Of a DNA stretch of 64,000 nt, positions 43,986 through 54,905 are shown piece by piece. The notes under the pieces were generated by a model. The model saw nothing but the letters and a program-made list of their open reading frames with translations. It was not told where the DNA came from and ran no database searches. Origin of the DNA: Dasypus novemcinctus (taxonomy: Eukaryota; Chordata; Mammalia; Cingulata; Dasypodidae); contig NC_080698.1 of NCBI RefSeq assembly GCF_030445035.2, forward strand, positions 2,177,501-2,241,500. Direction: 5' to 3'. Both the position numbers and the translations under genes were made by a program. Position 1 is the stretch's first letter. The number at the start of each line of letters is the position of its first letter.

Positions 43986-44640
43986 ACAGCCCAGAAGTCA
44001 TATAAAATTAATATTAAAATAAACTTAGAGATGCATTGAGCTACCCACTTACGATTTGTGCCCTTTTCTGCATTTGTTTTATTTTAATATAAATTTTACT
44101 TAAAAAACCTGTAAAGGTTATAGTTTTAGAAGGTTGTATTGACTACTTCATCAATAATAACAATTGCCATGAATTCACAGGTAACGAGCAAAGAGTTTCA
44201 ATCTTTAATTTGAACTCAGGTTATCTGTTTGCACATACTTACACGATTTAAGAAGATAGAGGAAACTTTGTCATTAAAAATGATTGCATTCGATAAATAA
44301 CATAATTGAATCCTTTACATTTTAATGTTATCTGTTGCAGCATTGCCTTATTTAAAAAAGCTACAATAATCCTGTACAAATTAGAGTTTTTAAAAAACAT
44401 ATCTGGGTTACCTGCTTTCCTCAACATTATTGAATTAAGGCCATCACTTTACTGAAAAATGGATAAGAAGTTGCAAAATATTAATATGCCTTACGTTTGA
44501 TAAAATAGCAGTTACTGAAGCACCAAAAAATCAACAGAATAGTAAAAGTGAATCCCAGATTCAATGCACGTGGGTGGCCTCTGTGATGGGACTTTATTTA
44601 AAATCTCACTGCTTCATATAAAATATCAGAAGTGGCGGTG
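43986..44640. other. AT-rich, CpG-poor, repeat-poor island
   Basis: A 650-bp AT-rich segment with sharp edges against GC-rich DNA. No LINE, SINE or LTR blocks recognised and no frame above 60 codons. It holds many TAAT, ATTAA and TTTAAT cores. Such islands are often conserved non-coding elements, but here that is inference. Confidence 0.35.
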
Positions 44641-44989
44641 TTGGTTCACTTAGAGCCTAGGTAAATACTGAAGACCAGCCTGATGAGTGTGCAAATATTT
44701 GTTCTAGGTAAAAAGTAAAGGAGAACTCAGAAAAGAAAGCATGTAATTTACTGACCATGATGGTAGGTACACGCAGCGTGAGCCCCGCTTTCCTAAGCAG
44801 AGAGGGGAGAGGAGAGGACATCCCTTCACTGACCATCGAGCCTCAGGGACCTCGCCCGTGAGACAGTGGGGCCCAACCACTGACCTGACCCTCCTGGGAG
44901 GGGAGAGAAGCGAGGGAGGAGCAAGGACCAAGTAAAGGAGCGGACTCGAGGGCTCCAAGGGTGTGGTCAGTCCAGGCAAACTAGAAAAC

Positions 44990-45610
44990 TCATCTGGTCG
45001 GCTTGAGTTGGATTAAGAGACAGTGGTCAACCACCACACCAGGGATCTGAGACAGTCTACAACTAGGAGACTCAGTCATGTGGGATCCAAGCCCCTTCTC
45101 GAGTTAGAGGTGGAGTGGACATCACCGTCCCAGGGCCCACAGGGTGGAGGAATAAAATATGGGTTAGAGTGGACGTACTGGTATTCTACTATAGAACTAC
45201 TGTGACTCTAGCAGTGGAAGAAATTGTAGCATTGCTGTGGAGACATTGGCCATGGGAGTTGCTGAGGGCAGGGAGAGGGGAGAAGAGGTGTGATGTGGGG
45301 GAATTTTCGGGATTTGGAGTTGTCCTGAATGATATTGCAGGGACAGATGCAGGACATTAGATATCCTGCCATATCCTGAATGGACTGGGGGAGAGTGTAA
45401 ACTACAGTGTAAACTATAATCCATGCGGTGCAGCAGTGCTCCAGAACGTGTTCACCAAATGCAATGAATGTGCCACAAGGTGTTGACGTGGGAGGAGTGG
45501 GAGGGTGGGGTGGGTGGGGCATATGGGAACCTCATATTTTTTAATGTAACATTTTATATGATCTATGTATCTTCAAAAAAATAAAAGACAATATAATAAA
45601 AAACACATTT
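44990..45610 (+). mobile_element. LINE 3' end, xenarthran family (sense)
   Basis: Sense copy of the family also at 12031-12370 and 53946-54905: GGTCAACCACCACACCAGGG near 45026, GTGGAGTGGACATCACCGTC near 45110, GTGGGGGAATTTTCGGGATT, GTTCACCAAATGCAATGAAT near 45450, then CATATTTTTTAATGTAACAT near 45532 and an A-rich tail to 45615. The poly(A)-like end and variable 5' truncation support a LINE 3' UTR. A 60-codon frame here is shared with the other copy by descent, not coding. Confidence 0.75.
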
Positions 45611-46489
45611 AAAAAACCACAAGAGACAATGAAAAGGAGCAGTAGGCCTCACATTATTCTAAACTTCACAGGACTTCTCCTTCTTAGCCTCTCTTCCTTT
45701 TCTCCTCCTGCCATCTTGCTTAGAATGACTTTCACCACAGGGGACGGTGTGTGTTAGGATGTTGATCTAGCTGAGGGAAACGCCATCAACATCCTTCTCA
45801 ACAGGATGGCCTCCCGCTGTCCCAAAAGGACCCAAGGGTCACTGGAGCTGGCCAGTGAAGGTTGCCGACCTGAAGAGCAAGCTGAGGAAAACGGCAGAAA
45901 GCAGGGTCAGGTTTCCCCGGGTTTCGTCTCACCCTGTCCTGCGGCAGTACAGAAGCTCTGTCCTCAGGAAACCCTGTTACGGAAGTGCCCACAAACCCGA
46001 GAGCTTCGGTGCAGTGAGGGAGGAAAGCCAGGGCTGAGCTTCCAGATGGCACATGGGAAAGCGCTGTCCATTGTGCAGCAACTTTGGTCGTGGCAATTTT
46101 TAATCACGTGTTTGTCTGTAAAACGTGGAAGTGTGAGACCACATCTACTTTTTGCTCAAGAGCCGGGGTCTCCTGGTTCTTTTCTCCTCCAGCAATTCCA
46201 CCAGCTCAGGGAGCTTTCTGCACAGAGGACCAGCTCCTGAGGCAGAGGATGGCCAGGCCAGAAAACCAAACTCCGGCCGCCGGAAGCCAGCCTGGCCCCC
46301 TCAGGAGGTCAGGCATACTCGGTTAAGCATCACAAAAGCACAGACCTCGGGAAAAAGCTTTTATTTCAGGCTAGGCTACCTCGAGAGCAACTTCCAATCT
46401 CGGTTTTCAGCTGCGAGCTAAAGGAATTAGCTGCAGAGATGGAGAGTCACCTTGTTGTTTTCCTAAGTCATTTTGGAAGCTAGAACAGG
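45611..46489. other. Unique DNA with no gene recognised
   Basis: No exon or named repeat identified. Frames of up to 144 codons lack domain content. Confidence 0.35.
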
Positions 46490-47545
46490 GGGCTTGTGAA
46501 GAAATGCATGGTCCTCCGAAAGTTAAACACGGAATTGCCATAGTATCTGGCAATCACTATTCTAGGAATACACCCCAAGAATTGAAAACAGGGACGGGCA
46601 GATACTTCACACCAGTGTTCACGGCAGTATATTCACCATTACAACAAGGTGAAAACAACCAAGTGTCCATAAGCCAATAAATGGATACACGGCATGGGTA
46701 CATGCATGCAGTGGAGTATTGTTCAGCCAGCTGTAAAAATGAATGAAGTTCGGATACGTGCTACAAGGCGAAGCTTGAAGACATCATGTTGAGTGAAGTA
46801 AGTCAGACGCAAAAGGACAAATGGTGTGTAATTTTACTTGCATGAAAGAATAAGTGAGTTCATAGAGACAGCAAGTGGACGAGAGGTTCCCAGGGGCTGG
46901 TGGAGAGGGGGTGGGAGAGGAGGAGTGAGGAGTTGGTGCTCAGTGAGTACGGAGTTTCTTTGTTTGGGGTGATTACACAGTTTTGATAATGAACAGTGGT
47001 GACGGTAGCACAAAACTGTGAATGTGGCGACACCCCTGAATTGTACACATGAAAGTGGCTGATATGGGACATTTCCTACTGTGCATATGTTGCCACCATA
47101 CTTTTTTTTTAAAGATTTATTTATTTATTTATTTCTCCCCCCCTCCCCACCCTAGTTGTCTGTTCTCTGTGTCTATTTGCTGCGTCTTCTTTGTCCGCTT
47201 CTGTTGTCAGCGGCACAGGAATCTGTGTCTCTTTTCGTTGCGTCATCTTGCTGTGTCAGCTCTCCGTGTGTGTGGCACCATTCTTAGGGAGGCTGCACTT
47301 TATTTCGCGCTGGGCGGCTCTCCTTACGGGGTGCACTCCTTGCGCGTGGGGCTCCCCTATGTGGGGGACACCCCTGCGTGGCACGGCACTCCTTGCGCGC
47401 ATCAGCACTGCGCCTGGGCCAGCTCCACATGGGTCAAGGAGGCCGGGGTTTGAACCTTGGACCTCCCATGTGGTAGACGGACGCCCTAACCACTGGGCTA
47501 AATCTACTTCCCCACCATACTTTTTTAAATGCATGGCATATTCCC
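46490..47545 (+). mobile_element. L1MB-like 3' end, interrupted by a SINE
   Basis: Ordered text of an old L1 3' end: AATTGAAAACAGGGACGGGC near 46577, AAACAACCAAGTGTCCATAA near 46653, GGAGTATTGTTCAGCC, TAAGTCAGACGCAAAAGGAC near 46800, TTGTACACATGAAAGTGGCT near 47040, ending GTTGCCACCATAC. The DAS-SINE at 47101-47511 splits it. 5'-truncated, with stops throughout. Confidence 0.88.
47101..47511 (-). mobile_element. Long DAS-SINE inside an L1 3' end
   Basis: Reverse orientation: T-rich tail with TTTA repeats, C-run, GC-rich body, then tRNA-like head with GGTTTGAACC near 47446. The 15-bp target duplication CCACCATACTTTTTT is seen at 47093-47107 and 47512-47526, so the host L1 was already fixed. 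Frames through it are incidental. Confidence 0.93.
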
Positions 47546-48080
47546 GTAGAAAAGGTGACGTAAAATCAGGACGCGACTGGCTGCTTCTGCAGCTCCTGTG
47601 GGAGTTGGGGTGGTCCCCCCACCACAGCCGATGGAAAACGTGGCTGTGGCACGTTTTGCCCTGAAGAAGCTCATGGCCCCTGTGACGCTGTCCCTTAGGC
47701 CAGTCGGAGTGGGATCTGGGGATACCCCAGAATTTATTCATTGTCCCATGGTAGGAGCGAGTGCTTAGGCGCGCCTGGCTCCTCTCCAGGGCTGGAATTT
47801 GCTCACTTTCCCGGAAATCCCAGAAACGATGTGGAAAGGGAGCATCCCTTAAGAGCCCGGCCACGGGCCGAGGCGAGCGGTCTTGGCGCCTGCGCATGCT
47901 TGTGGCTACCGTGGGGCAGAAGGTTCCGGGTTGGCCACGTTCCAAGACGCGTAGGCCATGAGTCGCATGCCTGACCGCCCTCCTTGGTGGTCCAAGCTCC
48001 CCCACTTCCTCTCCCACAGCCTGCTGGCAAGGGGGCAGAGGAGGGGCGGCTAGGCTCAGCAGCGGCCGAAGACAGGCTCT
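47546..48080. other. Unique DNA with no gene recognised
   Basis: GC-rich, no exon or repeat recognised. The 283-codon minus-strand frame at 47256-48107 owes half its length to the DAS-SINE. Confidence 0.35.
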
Positions 48081-48560
48081 CCTCTTCCTGCGCATCAGGT
48101 GACGCAACTCCTAGGTGAGACGGCGTCCAGAGAGGACAAGCAGGGCACGCTCGGGGGGGCCGCGAGAGAGGCTGGTGAAGGGCGCAAGGGCTGAGAAGCC
48201 CGCGGGGGACGGTGACGCGCCTGGGGCCAGAACGGGGCAAACCCCAGGGGGCGAGGGGGGCGCGGCGCGGTGGGAGGAGCCCCGGAGCAAACACCCCAAC
48301 CGCCCGCTGACCTGCGCTTCCTGCAGGTGGCTGCCTCGGCCGAGCCCGGCGGCAGGGGGTACTCGAGGGGCAGCCTGCTGGGAGGACCAACGGGGCCCGC
48401 CCGGCGCAGCCTGTCCAACCGCGGGGTCAGCCCCGAGGCGTCGGCCCTGCCTGGGCTGCCCTGTCCAGGCACCGTGCAGGCACCAGGGGACATCTCCCCA
48501 TTTTAACCTCGGAGGAAAAGGCTGAGTTCTGAGTTCTGACCCGGGCCGCTCGGACCTTGA
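48081..48560. other. CpG-rich block
   Basis: High CpG density, with chance frames open in several phases (195-222 codons on the minus strand). CCCCAGGGGGCGAGG near 48243 resembles the CTCF core. It may be a CpG island; no gene assigned. Confidence 0.4.
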
Positions 48561-49103
48561 AGCACTTGGAGCCCCAGAGACAAACGGGTGCCCTGCCCGA
48601 GGGGGTGGGAGGGAGCCGACTGAAAAGAAGGGGCGCTGGAGAGAGGGCGGGTGGCAGGGGTGCGTTCGGCGAAGGGCCCGTGGGCACAGGCCTGCCCTGG
48701 GCCCAGCTCTGCCACCCCTGGGCTGACCCCAGGAATCCTTTCTCTCGCTGTGGCTGTGGGACCCCATCCCTCTACCCACCCAAAGGAATGCTCAGTCCAG
48801 CAGTCAGTTCTGCTATACAGAATAGAAAGAAAATGCTTTTCACCTTCCAGCGAGGCGTTTCTAAAATTATCACGCTGCCCCAGGAGCAAAATTAGTCACT
48901 GAATCAGCGTCCCCGCGAGCTGGACGCTCCTCACCTGAGTCCTGAGGCAGCTTCCGCCTGTCAGTTTTCTGGGAGAGGAAATCTAAACAAGGGCTCTTCC
49001 GGAAGGTTCTGCGGCGTCCTCTGGGGTCACCCGACTGGGCGATGTTCTCGGATGATCTTAGCACGTTGCCCTGCTATCAGGGTGGGAGTTTGGGGTGGAA
49101 GCG
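48561..49103. other. Unique DNA with no gene recognised
   Basis: GC-rich left half; a less GC-rich stretch at 48790-48900. No feature identified. Confidence 0.35.
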
Positions 49104-49117
49104 CAGGGGTCCGTCTT

Positions 49118-49546
49118 TTATTATTATTATTATTTAAGATTTATTTATTTATTTTATTTGTCTCCCCTCCCCCCCCCCAACCCCGGTTGTCTGTTCTCTG
49201 TGTCTGTTTGCTGTGTGTTCTTTGTCCGCTTCTGTTGTTGTCAGCGGCACGGGAATCTGTGTTTCTTTTTGTTGCGTCATCTTGCTGTGTCAGCTCTCCG
49301 TGTGTGCAGCGCCATTCCTGGGCAGGCTGCACTTTCTTTCGCGCTGGGCGGCTCTCCTTACGGGGCGCACCCCTTGCCCGTGGGGCTCCCCTACGCGGGG
49401 GACACCCCTGCGTGGCAGGGCACTCCTTGCGCGCATCAGCACTGCGCATGGGCCGGCTGCACACAGTTCAAGGAGGCCCGGGGTTTGAACCGCGGACCTC
49501 CCATGTGGTAGGTGGACGCCCTAACCACTGGGCCAAGTCCACTTCC
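49118..49546 (-). mobile_element. Long DAS-SINE
   Basis: Reverse orientation, with an ATT-repeat then TTTA-repeat tail, a C-run, the body, and the head ending GGGCCAAGTCCACTTCC. Target duplication CAGGGGTCCGTCTT at 49104-49117 and CAGGGGCCCGTCTT at 49547-49560 (one mismatch). The body is nearly identical to the copies at 20933 and 47101. Confidence 0.92.
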
Positions 49547-49560
49547 CAGGGGCCCGTCTT

Positions 49561-50559
49561 GAAGGGCAGTTCCTGGCTGTGTAGCCCTGGGATCGGTGAG
49601 CGGTTAAATCAGGCCGACGGGGCCTCTGGAGCAGTGAAAGGCTGGAGCGCGGGCTGGAGCGGGGGCCCTGCCCTGGGATTTCCCGCCGTGCCCGGGGCCC
49701 CAGCCGGGCAGCCCTGCTCTCCGTGGGACGTGGCCTGACCCCCTGCAGCCCGGGGGCCCAGTGGCACTCCCGACGTGCTGGTGTGCGGGATGGGGACAGT
49801 GCCCCCGCCCTCTCGGGCTCCGGGGCCTCCCAGGCTCTTCAGCCACTGCCAGCGTCCACTGGCCCCGCCGGCAGGGCCCGGCCCCTCTCCGACCTGCTGG
49901 GCCCGGCCCTCCAGCAGCCACCCTGGCCGCGCTGGGCACCTGCCCGCTGGCCCCAGCCCTGGCCCACTCTTCTCCTGTCCTGCCAGCCCTGGGCACCCCG
50001 GCCGACCTCCTGGCTGGGAGCTGAGGGGTGGGCGGAGGGCAAGCAGGACCGCGCTCCCCGCTGCTCTGTGCTGCACCTCTCTGTGCAGCGTCCTGGGCTC
50101 GGACGCCCCTTCCTGGTTCCTCCAGCCTCCTGTGGCAGCAGCCACCCCACTGCTGACCGCCGTCCCCGGGCGCCCCCAGCCTCCCCGTTCCCGCCGGGCG
50201 CTCTGCCTTCCGCCTGCACTCTTCCGACACTGTCCTTTCTCAGTCACTTAGATGGACTCTGCCACTTGCTCTTTCCATCATCTGTAGAGATCCAGATCTC
50301 TCTGCGCTTTTCACCAAGAGGTCTTGTCCTCCCTGGCCTGGCCAGCCCAGGGCAGCCTCTCCCCTAGATTCCTGGAGAGGGGTCCCCGCAGAGCAAGCAG
50401 GGCCCTGGAGCGCGAGCCCCGCAGGCCTGAGCCGGCCCCTCGGCCTTCCCGGGAAGGTCCCCGCCACTGCCATCGAGTCCGATGCTCCGCGCGGCTGGGC
50501 CGCGGCCGGCAGGGAAGGCTCCCTGGCGGCGGTTCTCTCCTCTTGGAGAGCAGGGGCAT
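49561..50559. other. GC- and CpG-rich block
   Basis: High GC with frames of 158-214 codons open in most phases on both strands, so none is persuasive. No domain or repeat recognised. Confidence 0.4.
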
Positions 50560-50730
50560 TTGCTGCTCGCGTCTAATCGAGCTTGAAATTGCCCAGGCGA
50601 GTTGTTTACTCTTCTCGAGAGGGTGGCCAGGCCCTGGGCGGCGCTGACCCGGCGCGGCCGTTAGTTTTAAGGGTGCTGTGGGCCCTGTAAATATTTTATT
50701 GGCCTTTGTAATTAGTCTTCACGTCGCACC
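50560..50730. promoter_or_regulatory. Candidate regulatory element at CpG-block edge
   Basis: Within GC-rich DNA this stretch holds GAGTTGTTTACTC (forkhead-like TGTTTAC) near 50600, CCTGTAAATATTTTATTGG near 50684 and TGTAATTAGTC (homeodomain-like) near 50707. It matches no repeat family. Regulatory function is inferred from motif clustering only. Confidence 0.25.
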
Positions 50731-51059
50731 ACCCTGCTGGGAAGTGGGTCAGTGTGTCGATCCCGTTCACCTCCACCGAGGAGGAGGGTCACCCGGGGGG
50801 GAAGGCGGATGGAAGGCGGGGGCTTGCTCCCTGGGCTGCGCGGGGGTCGGGACAGTGGGGCCGCGCGGTCTGTCACCTGCCAAACGGGACGACCATCCCT
50901 CTCCATGGGGCTGTGCTGAGAACTGGGTGAGAGGAATAGAGGGAAAGCACGCAGAAGCTTCCAGAAGCTCCGCTCCTCCCCTCCTCACTAGTGCACCGAG
51001 GCTCGATTGATTCCCCTCCGCGTGGGAGGGCCACGGGTGGGTCTCATGGGGTGTGGTCT

Positions 51060-52190
51060 GAGAACCCCACCTGGAAAACCTCTTATTGGTGAGAATTTAC
51101 TTTTCTTTTTGGTAAAATACCTGTTTTATATATTTTTCCAGGGTTAAAAAAACAAGCTATTAAATTAGCTTGTTGGCTGTGGTATTTAAACCCTTTCTAT
51201 AGAGCTTGTATTTGTCTCCTTGATAAACCAAAGGCTGAAAAGATGTGTTCAAATCCCTTCCTATCGCTGTGATGCTATCCAGTTCTTCTATTTCCAGGAG
51301 GGCTTGCTCTGAGCACGCTGCCGTCCGTCCTGCAACGCGCAGGGTCCGTGGCTGCTGGTCCTCCTCAGGGACCATCGAGGTTTAATGGTTCAGGACTTGG
51401 ACTAGGCTTTGTAGTCCACTCTTTCTTTTATCGTTTTTTAATTGTATGCATTTACTGTAAAGTCTACATTAAAGTCAACATTTCTTCATTATTTCTTTTC
51501 AGGTGCGTTGCTTATACAGAAGAAAGGTTGGCTCTTTTTTATTTTAACTGATCTGAAAGTGTTCACTTTTTTAAAGGAGAAATCAGCCCATTTATGATTC
51601 TTGGCTTAAGTGATTTAACATTTCTTCCCCTCTCTCCCCCCTCCCCTCCTCTTCTCATACCCTTTCTTTTTAATGCTTGTTGGTCCTGATTTACCTTTTT
51701 TTCTAGCATGTGGCTTGACCAATATTTTTTTCCCATACTAACCCCACCACCGTTAATTTGCAATTATCTTGATGCTTCTCCATTCGGCTGGCGGTGGTTT
51801 CCCAGCTTTGCTACCGTACTTAAGCCTTCATTTCCATTGATGTACGAAATTAAATAACGACCATCTGTCCCCAGTAAGAGGGTCTCCTGCTCAGTGCTCC
51901 CCTCTCACCGTGGGGGAAAAGTTGGAGCGTGTTTACTAATTATTTCCTTTCTCCTCCACCTTCTAGTTTGGCCAAGAGGCCCAGCCTTCCACATTTTAAC
52001 CCACCCGTGCTCCCCTTAGAGCGTTTCTGCTCAGTTTCAGAAATGCCGTATTTACACTCACTTTGCATTTCCTTGTTATACTATCAGTTTTTTAAAAGGC
52101 TCCTCTAATTCATTTTCTTTTCTTTGTTTTGTGTTCATTTTTATCTTTATTTGCCTTTACTGAAACATTTTAAATCAGTTTTGTCTTAAC
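51060..52190 (-). mobile_element. AT-rich region, probable old L1 remnant (antisense)
   Basis: T-rich DNA resembling the antisense 5' part of L1M/HAL1-type elements, for example around 51410-51620 and 52090-52190. Similarity is weak. L1-like text continues at 53030-53830 and 54906-55390, so the whole may once have been one element interrupted by later sequence. Confidence 0.35.
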
Positions 52191-52194
52191 TAGG

Positions 52195-52670
52195 ATTTGC
52201 CGGAGAGCAGGGCCTGAGAGGAGGATCCACAAGGCTGTGGGAGGGGCCGAGAGGCAGAGCCCAGCAGGCGGGCGGGGGGCCGCAGGGCCACGGGGCCCCT
52301 GGGGTGCAGGGCCTGCCTCGCTCCTGGAGGCCACTCCTGGGGGTCCCTCCTGGGGAGCTACAGGGGCTGGCCTTGCTTCTCGGGGCCACTCCTGGGGGGT
52401 CGCTCCTGGGGGCCACTCATGGGGGTGCCACTCCTGGGGGGCTGCAGGGCCCACCTCGCTCCTCGGGGCTGCTCCTGGGGGTCTCTCCTGGGGGGCTTCA
52501 GGGCCCACCTCTCTCCTGGGGGGTCACTCCTGGGGAGCTACAAGGGTTGGCCTTGCTTCTCGGGGCTGTTCCTTGGGGGACCACTCCTGGGGGGTTGTTC
52601 CTGGGGTGCTGCTCCTGGGGGGGTCACTCCTGGGGGCTGCCTGGGGAGCTGCAGGGATCCAGTCTCGGGG
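52195..52670 (+). repeat. G-rich minisatellite with higher-order structure
   Basis: Basic motif of about 14-16 bp, CACTCCTGGGGGGT and variants, mixed with GCTGCAGGGCCCACCTCGCT inserts. A longer block (CTCCTGGGGAGCTACA then GGCCTTGCTTCTCGGGGC) recurs about 180 bp apart, starting near 52348 and 52528. Gly/Ser/Leu-rich frames of up to 242 codons are artefacts of the repeat. Confidence 0.9.
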
Positions 52671-53029
52671 CAAGAAAGGGGAAAGGCCCCCCCAGGTCGG
52701 GACCCGCGGGGCCAGCCCCCCGCATTCCCGGGCTGCACGGAGCCCCTGCCGGGTCTGCAGAGAAGCCCAGGCCTGAGGAGGGGCCCAGGGCGTGGCCTGC
52801 GGGGCAGCGCTGCAGGTGCACCTGCAGGAAGCTGTGGCCCCGCTCACTGGCCGCCTCTGCCAGGATTGGAACGACAGACGGGAGGCACTCGGGCCATCTG
52901 AGGCGGGGTGCAGGGGGCTTGGTGCCCGTGTGGCACCTGGCAATCACCACACCAGCAAACCATGCCCAGAGCTCCACGGCTGGAGCGCTCTCGCCCACCC
53001 CAACTCTTGCTGCTCCTCCAGCCTGTGCC
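52671..53029. other. GC-rich unique DNA
   Basis: Continues the GC-rich insert carrying the minisatellite. It interrupts AT-rich DNA on both sides. No gene recognised. Confidence 0.35.
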
Positions 53030-53830
53030 TGAGAACAACCTGTTTTTGCCCCTTTGATCTCTTTTCTCCTGATACAAACCTACATACTTCTGAATACTTT
53101 TATTTTGCTAGATTTTATTCACCAACTTTAGGCCTTATCTATTGACATCCTATTAAAACAGTTCAGAATTTTGCTGTAATACCCCCAAAACTGACGTCCC
53201 TGCAACCATTCTTCAAAAACATTTAAAAATTATTTTTACTCAATAATAAGCAATTCTTACGCTAAGTTGACGCTAAGTAATGATTGCCACGGGGAGCATA
53301 TGTTTCTTTCCTGTATGACTTCTGAGTTTTCTTAGAATTAATAGCTGCCTGGTATTAGTTACTCACCTGGTTTTTATGTACCTGTATTTTCTTCTTCCCA
53401 CATGCTGCATCTGATCTACCGGCGATAGCCGGTAGCTATCGATTATTATTTTCTATGCTTCACAATATCAAATAATCTTGCAGTAAGCAGTTTCCCTTCA
53501 TTCTTTCTTCAGCTCCCATCGGGGTGGGCTCACTGCCTGGAGTGGCTACACATCCACAGCCAGAGACCTGCCTCGCTCTTGGTTGGAGACTGTTTCTCGC
53601 CCCGCCCCGCCTTCCCCTTTCTTGGTTTGCTCCCTTAGTTGACTGGAGCACATCCACCAGTTGTTTCCTCTGAAAGGATGCCTTGTAGGTGCTGTTTGTT
53701 GGTCCACAGACTTATTCTTTCACACTTGAATAATAATTTGGCTGGCAATTGAATTCTAGGTTAGCATATTATTTTCTCTCAGGATTTTGAAGGCAGCTCC
53801 ACTTTGTCTTCTAGTTTCCAGTATTTCTCT
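53030..53830 (-). mobile_element. Old L1M/HAL1-like remnant (antisense)
   Basis: The best block is ATAATTTGGCTGGCAATTGA near 53732 with TCTAGGTTAGCATATTATTT and CACTTTGTCTTCTAGTTTCC near 53801, the common antisense text of old L1M elements. The left part is weaker. Confidence 0.5.
53416..53441. other. Two overlapping perfect inverted repeats
   Basis: CTACCGGC-GATA-GCCGGTAG (53416-53435, 8-bp arms) overlaps CGATAGC-CGGTA-GCTATCG (53423-53441, 7-bp arms). Only one hairpin can form at a time on a single strand. No function known; may be chance in old repeat DNA. Confidence 0.85.
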
Positions 53831-53834
53831 TTTT

Positions 53835-53945
53835 TTTTGTTCTGTTTTTTTTTAAATTAAGGTTAATAGGTCACAAAGAATGTTACATTAAAAAAAATAA
53901 GAGGTTCTCATGTAACCCACTCCTCACTTCCCCACCCCCATCATT
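53835..53945 (-). mobile_element. Short LINE 3' end copy, abutting a longer one
   Basis: A T-rich start, then TGTTACATTAAAAAAAATAA and GAGGTTCTCATGTAACCC and C-rich text, which is repeated about 100 bp on at 53988-54050. So two copies of the same 3' end lie head to tail. Confidence 0.65.
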
Positions 53946-54905
53946 TTTGTAAATTGTATTTTTTGAAGATATATACACCTCAAAAAATGTTACATTAAAA
54001 AACATAAGAGGTTCCCATATACCCCCCCTACTCCCCCACCCCACTTCTCCCACACCAACAACCTCCACCATCATTGTGGCACACTCATCACACTTGGTGA
54101 ACACATTTTGGGGCACTGCAGTACCACATAGATAATGGTTTACCCTGTAGTTCACACTCTCCCCCAGTAAATTCAGTGGGTTATGGCAGGATATATAATG
54201 TCCAGCATCTGACCCTGCAGTATCATTTAGGGCAACTCAGAGTCCCAAAAATGCCCCCACATCGTGTCTCTTCTTCCCACTTCCTGCCCTCAGCTACTAC
54301 CCTGGCAACTTTCTCCATCTCAATGCTACAATCTCTTCTATTACTAGTCACAGTAGTTTTATAGTAGAATATCAGTAAGTCCATTCTAATCCATATTTTA
54401 TTCCTCCTTTCTGTGGATCCTGGGATGGTGATGTCCACTCCACCTCTAGATCAAGAGGGGGCTTAGATTCCACATGGATGATGGATGTAATTCTTCTGCT
54501 TACAGTTGTAGGCATTCTTGATTCCCTGGTGTGGTGGTTGACCATCTTCACCTCCCTGTTAGCTGACCTGGATAAGTCCAATGAACCAGAGAGTAGAAGT
54601 TGCAACTCTGCTGAGGCTCAGGGCCCAGCTGGCACATGGACAGTCCAGAGATTCAAGTACCCTGAGTATACACCAACCCCAGCACCAACCACAGGTTCAG
54701 TAAAAGTGACAGAAGAGGCATGTGTAGAAAGGTCACATCTGGGTCCAGCTACATCACACTCAGGAGCACAGATTCCAAAGTAGAGCCCTCTGACATTGCA
54801 CAGAATTCCCAATCCATCTGCCATGACCATATACCCTGTGGATCTCCGTAGCCTTCAGGAGCACCAGCTCCTTAGGGTTGTATCTACTTTGCCTCAGTAT
54901 TGCTC
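53946..54905 (-). mobile_element. LINE 3' end, xenarthran family (antisense, longest copy)
   Basis: Longest of the three copies: GAGGTTCCCATATACCCCCC near 54008, CACTTGGTGAACACATTTTG near 54091, GGTGATGTCCACTCCACCTC near 54427, TCCCTGGTGTGGTGGTTGAC near 54522, and further 3'-UTR text to about 54890. Inserted in L1M-like DNA that resumes at 54906. The complement of 54372-54605 shares a frame with 45023-45205 through nucleotide homology only. Confidence 0.72.

Noticed and set aside
45023..45205. 60-codon frame whose protein resembles one on the minus strand at 54372-54605
   Set aside because: The similarity comes from two copies of one LINE 3' UTR family. Frames are short, start at different points and are broken elsewhere.
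47256..48107. 283-codon minus-strand frame
   Set aside because: Its C-terminal half is the DAS-SINE body; the rest is GC-rich DNA without a domain.
52237..53032. Frames of 179 and 242 codons with repeating Trp/Gly/Ser text
   Set aside because: Translations of the G-rich minisatellite and its GC-rich flank.
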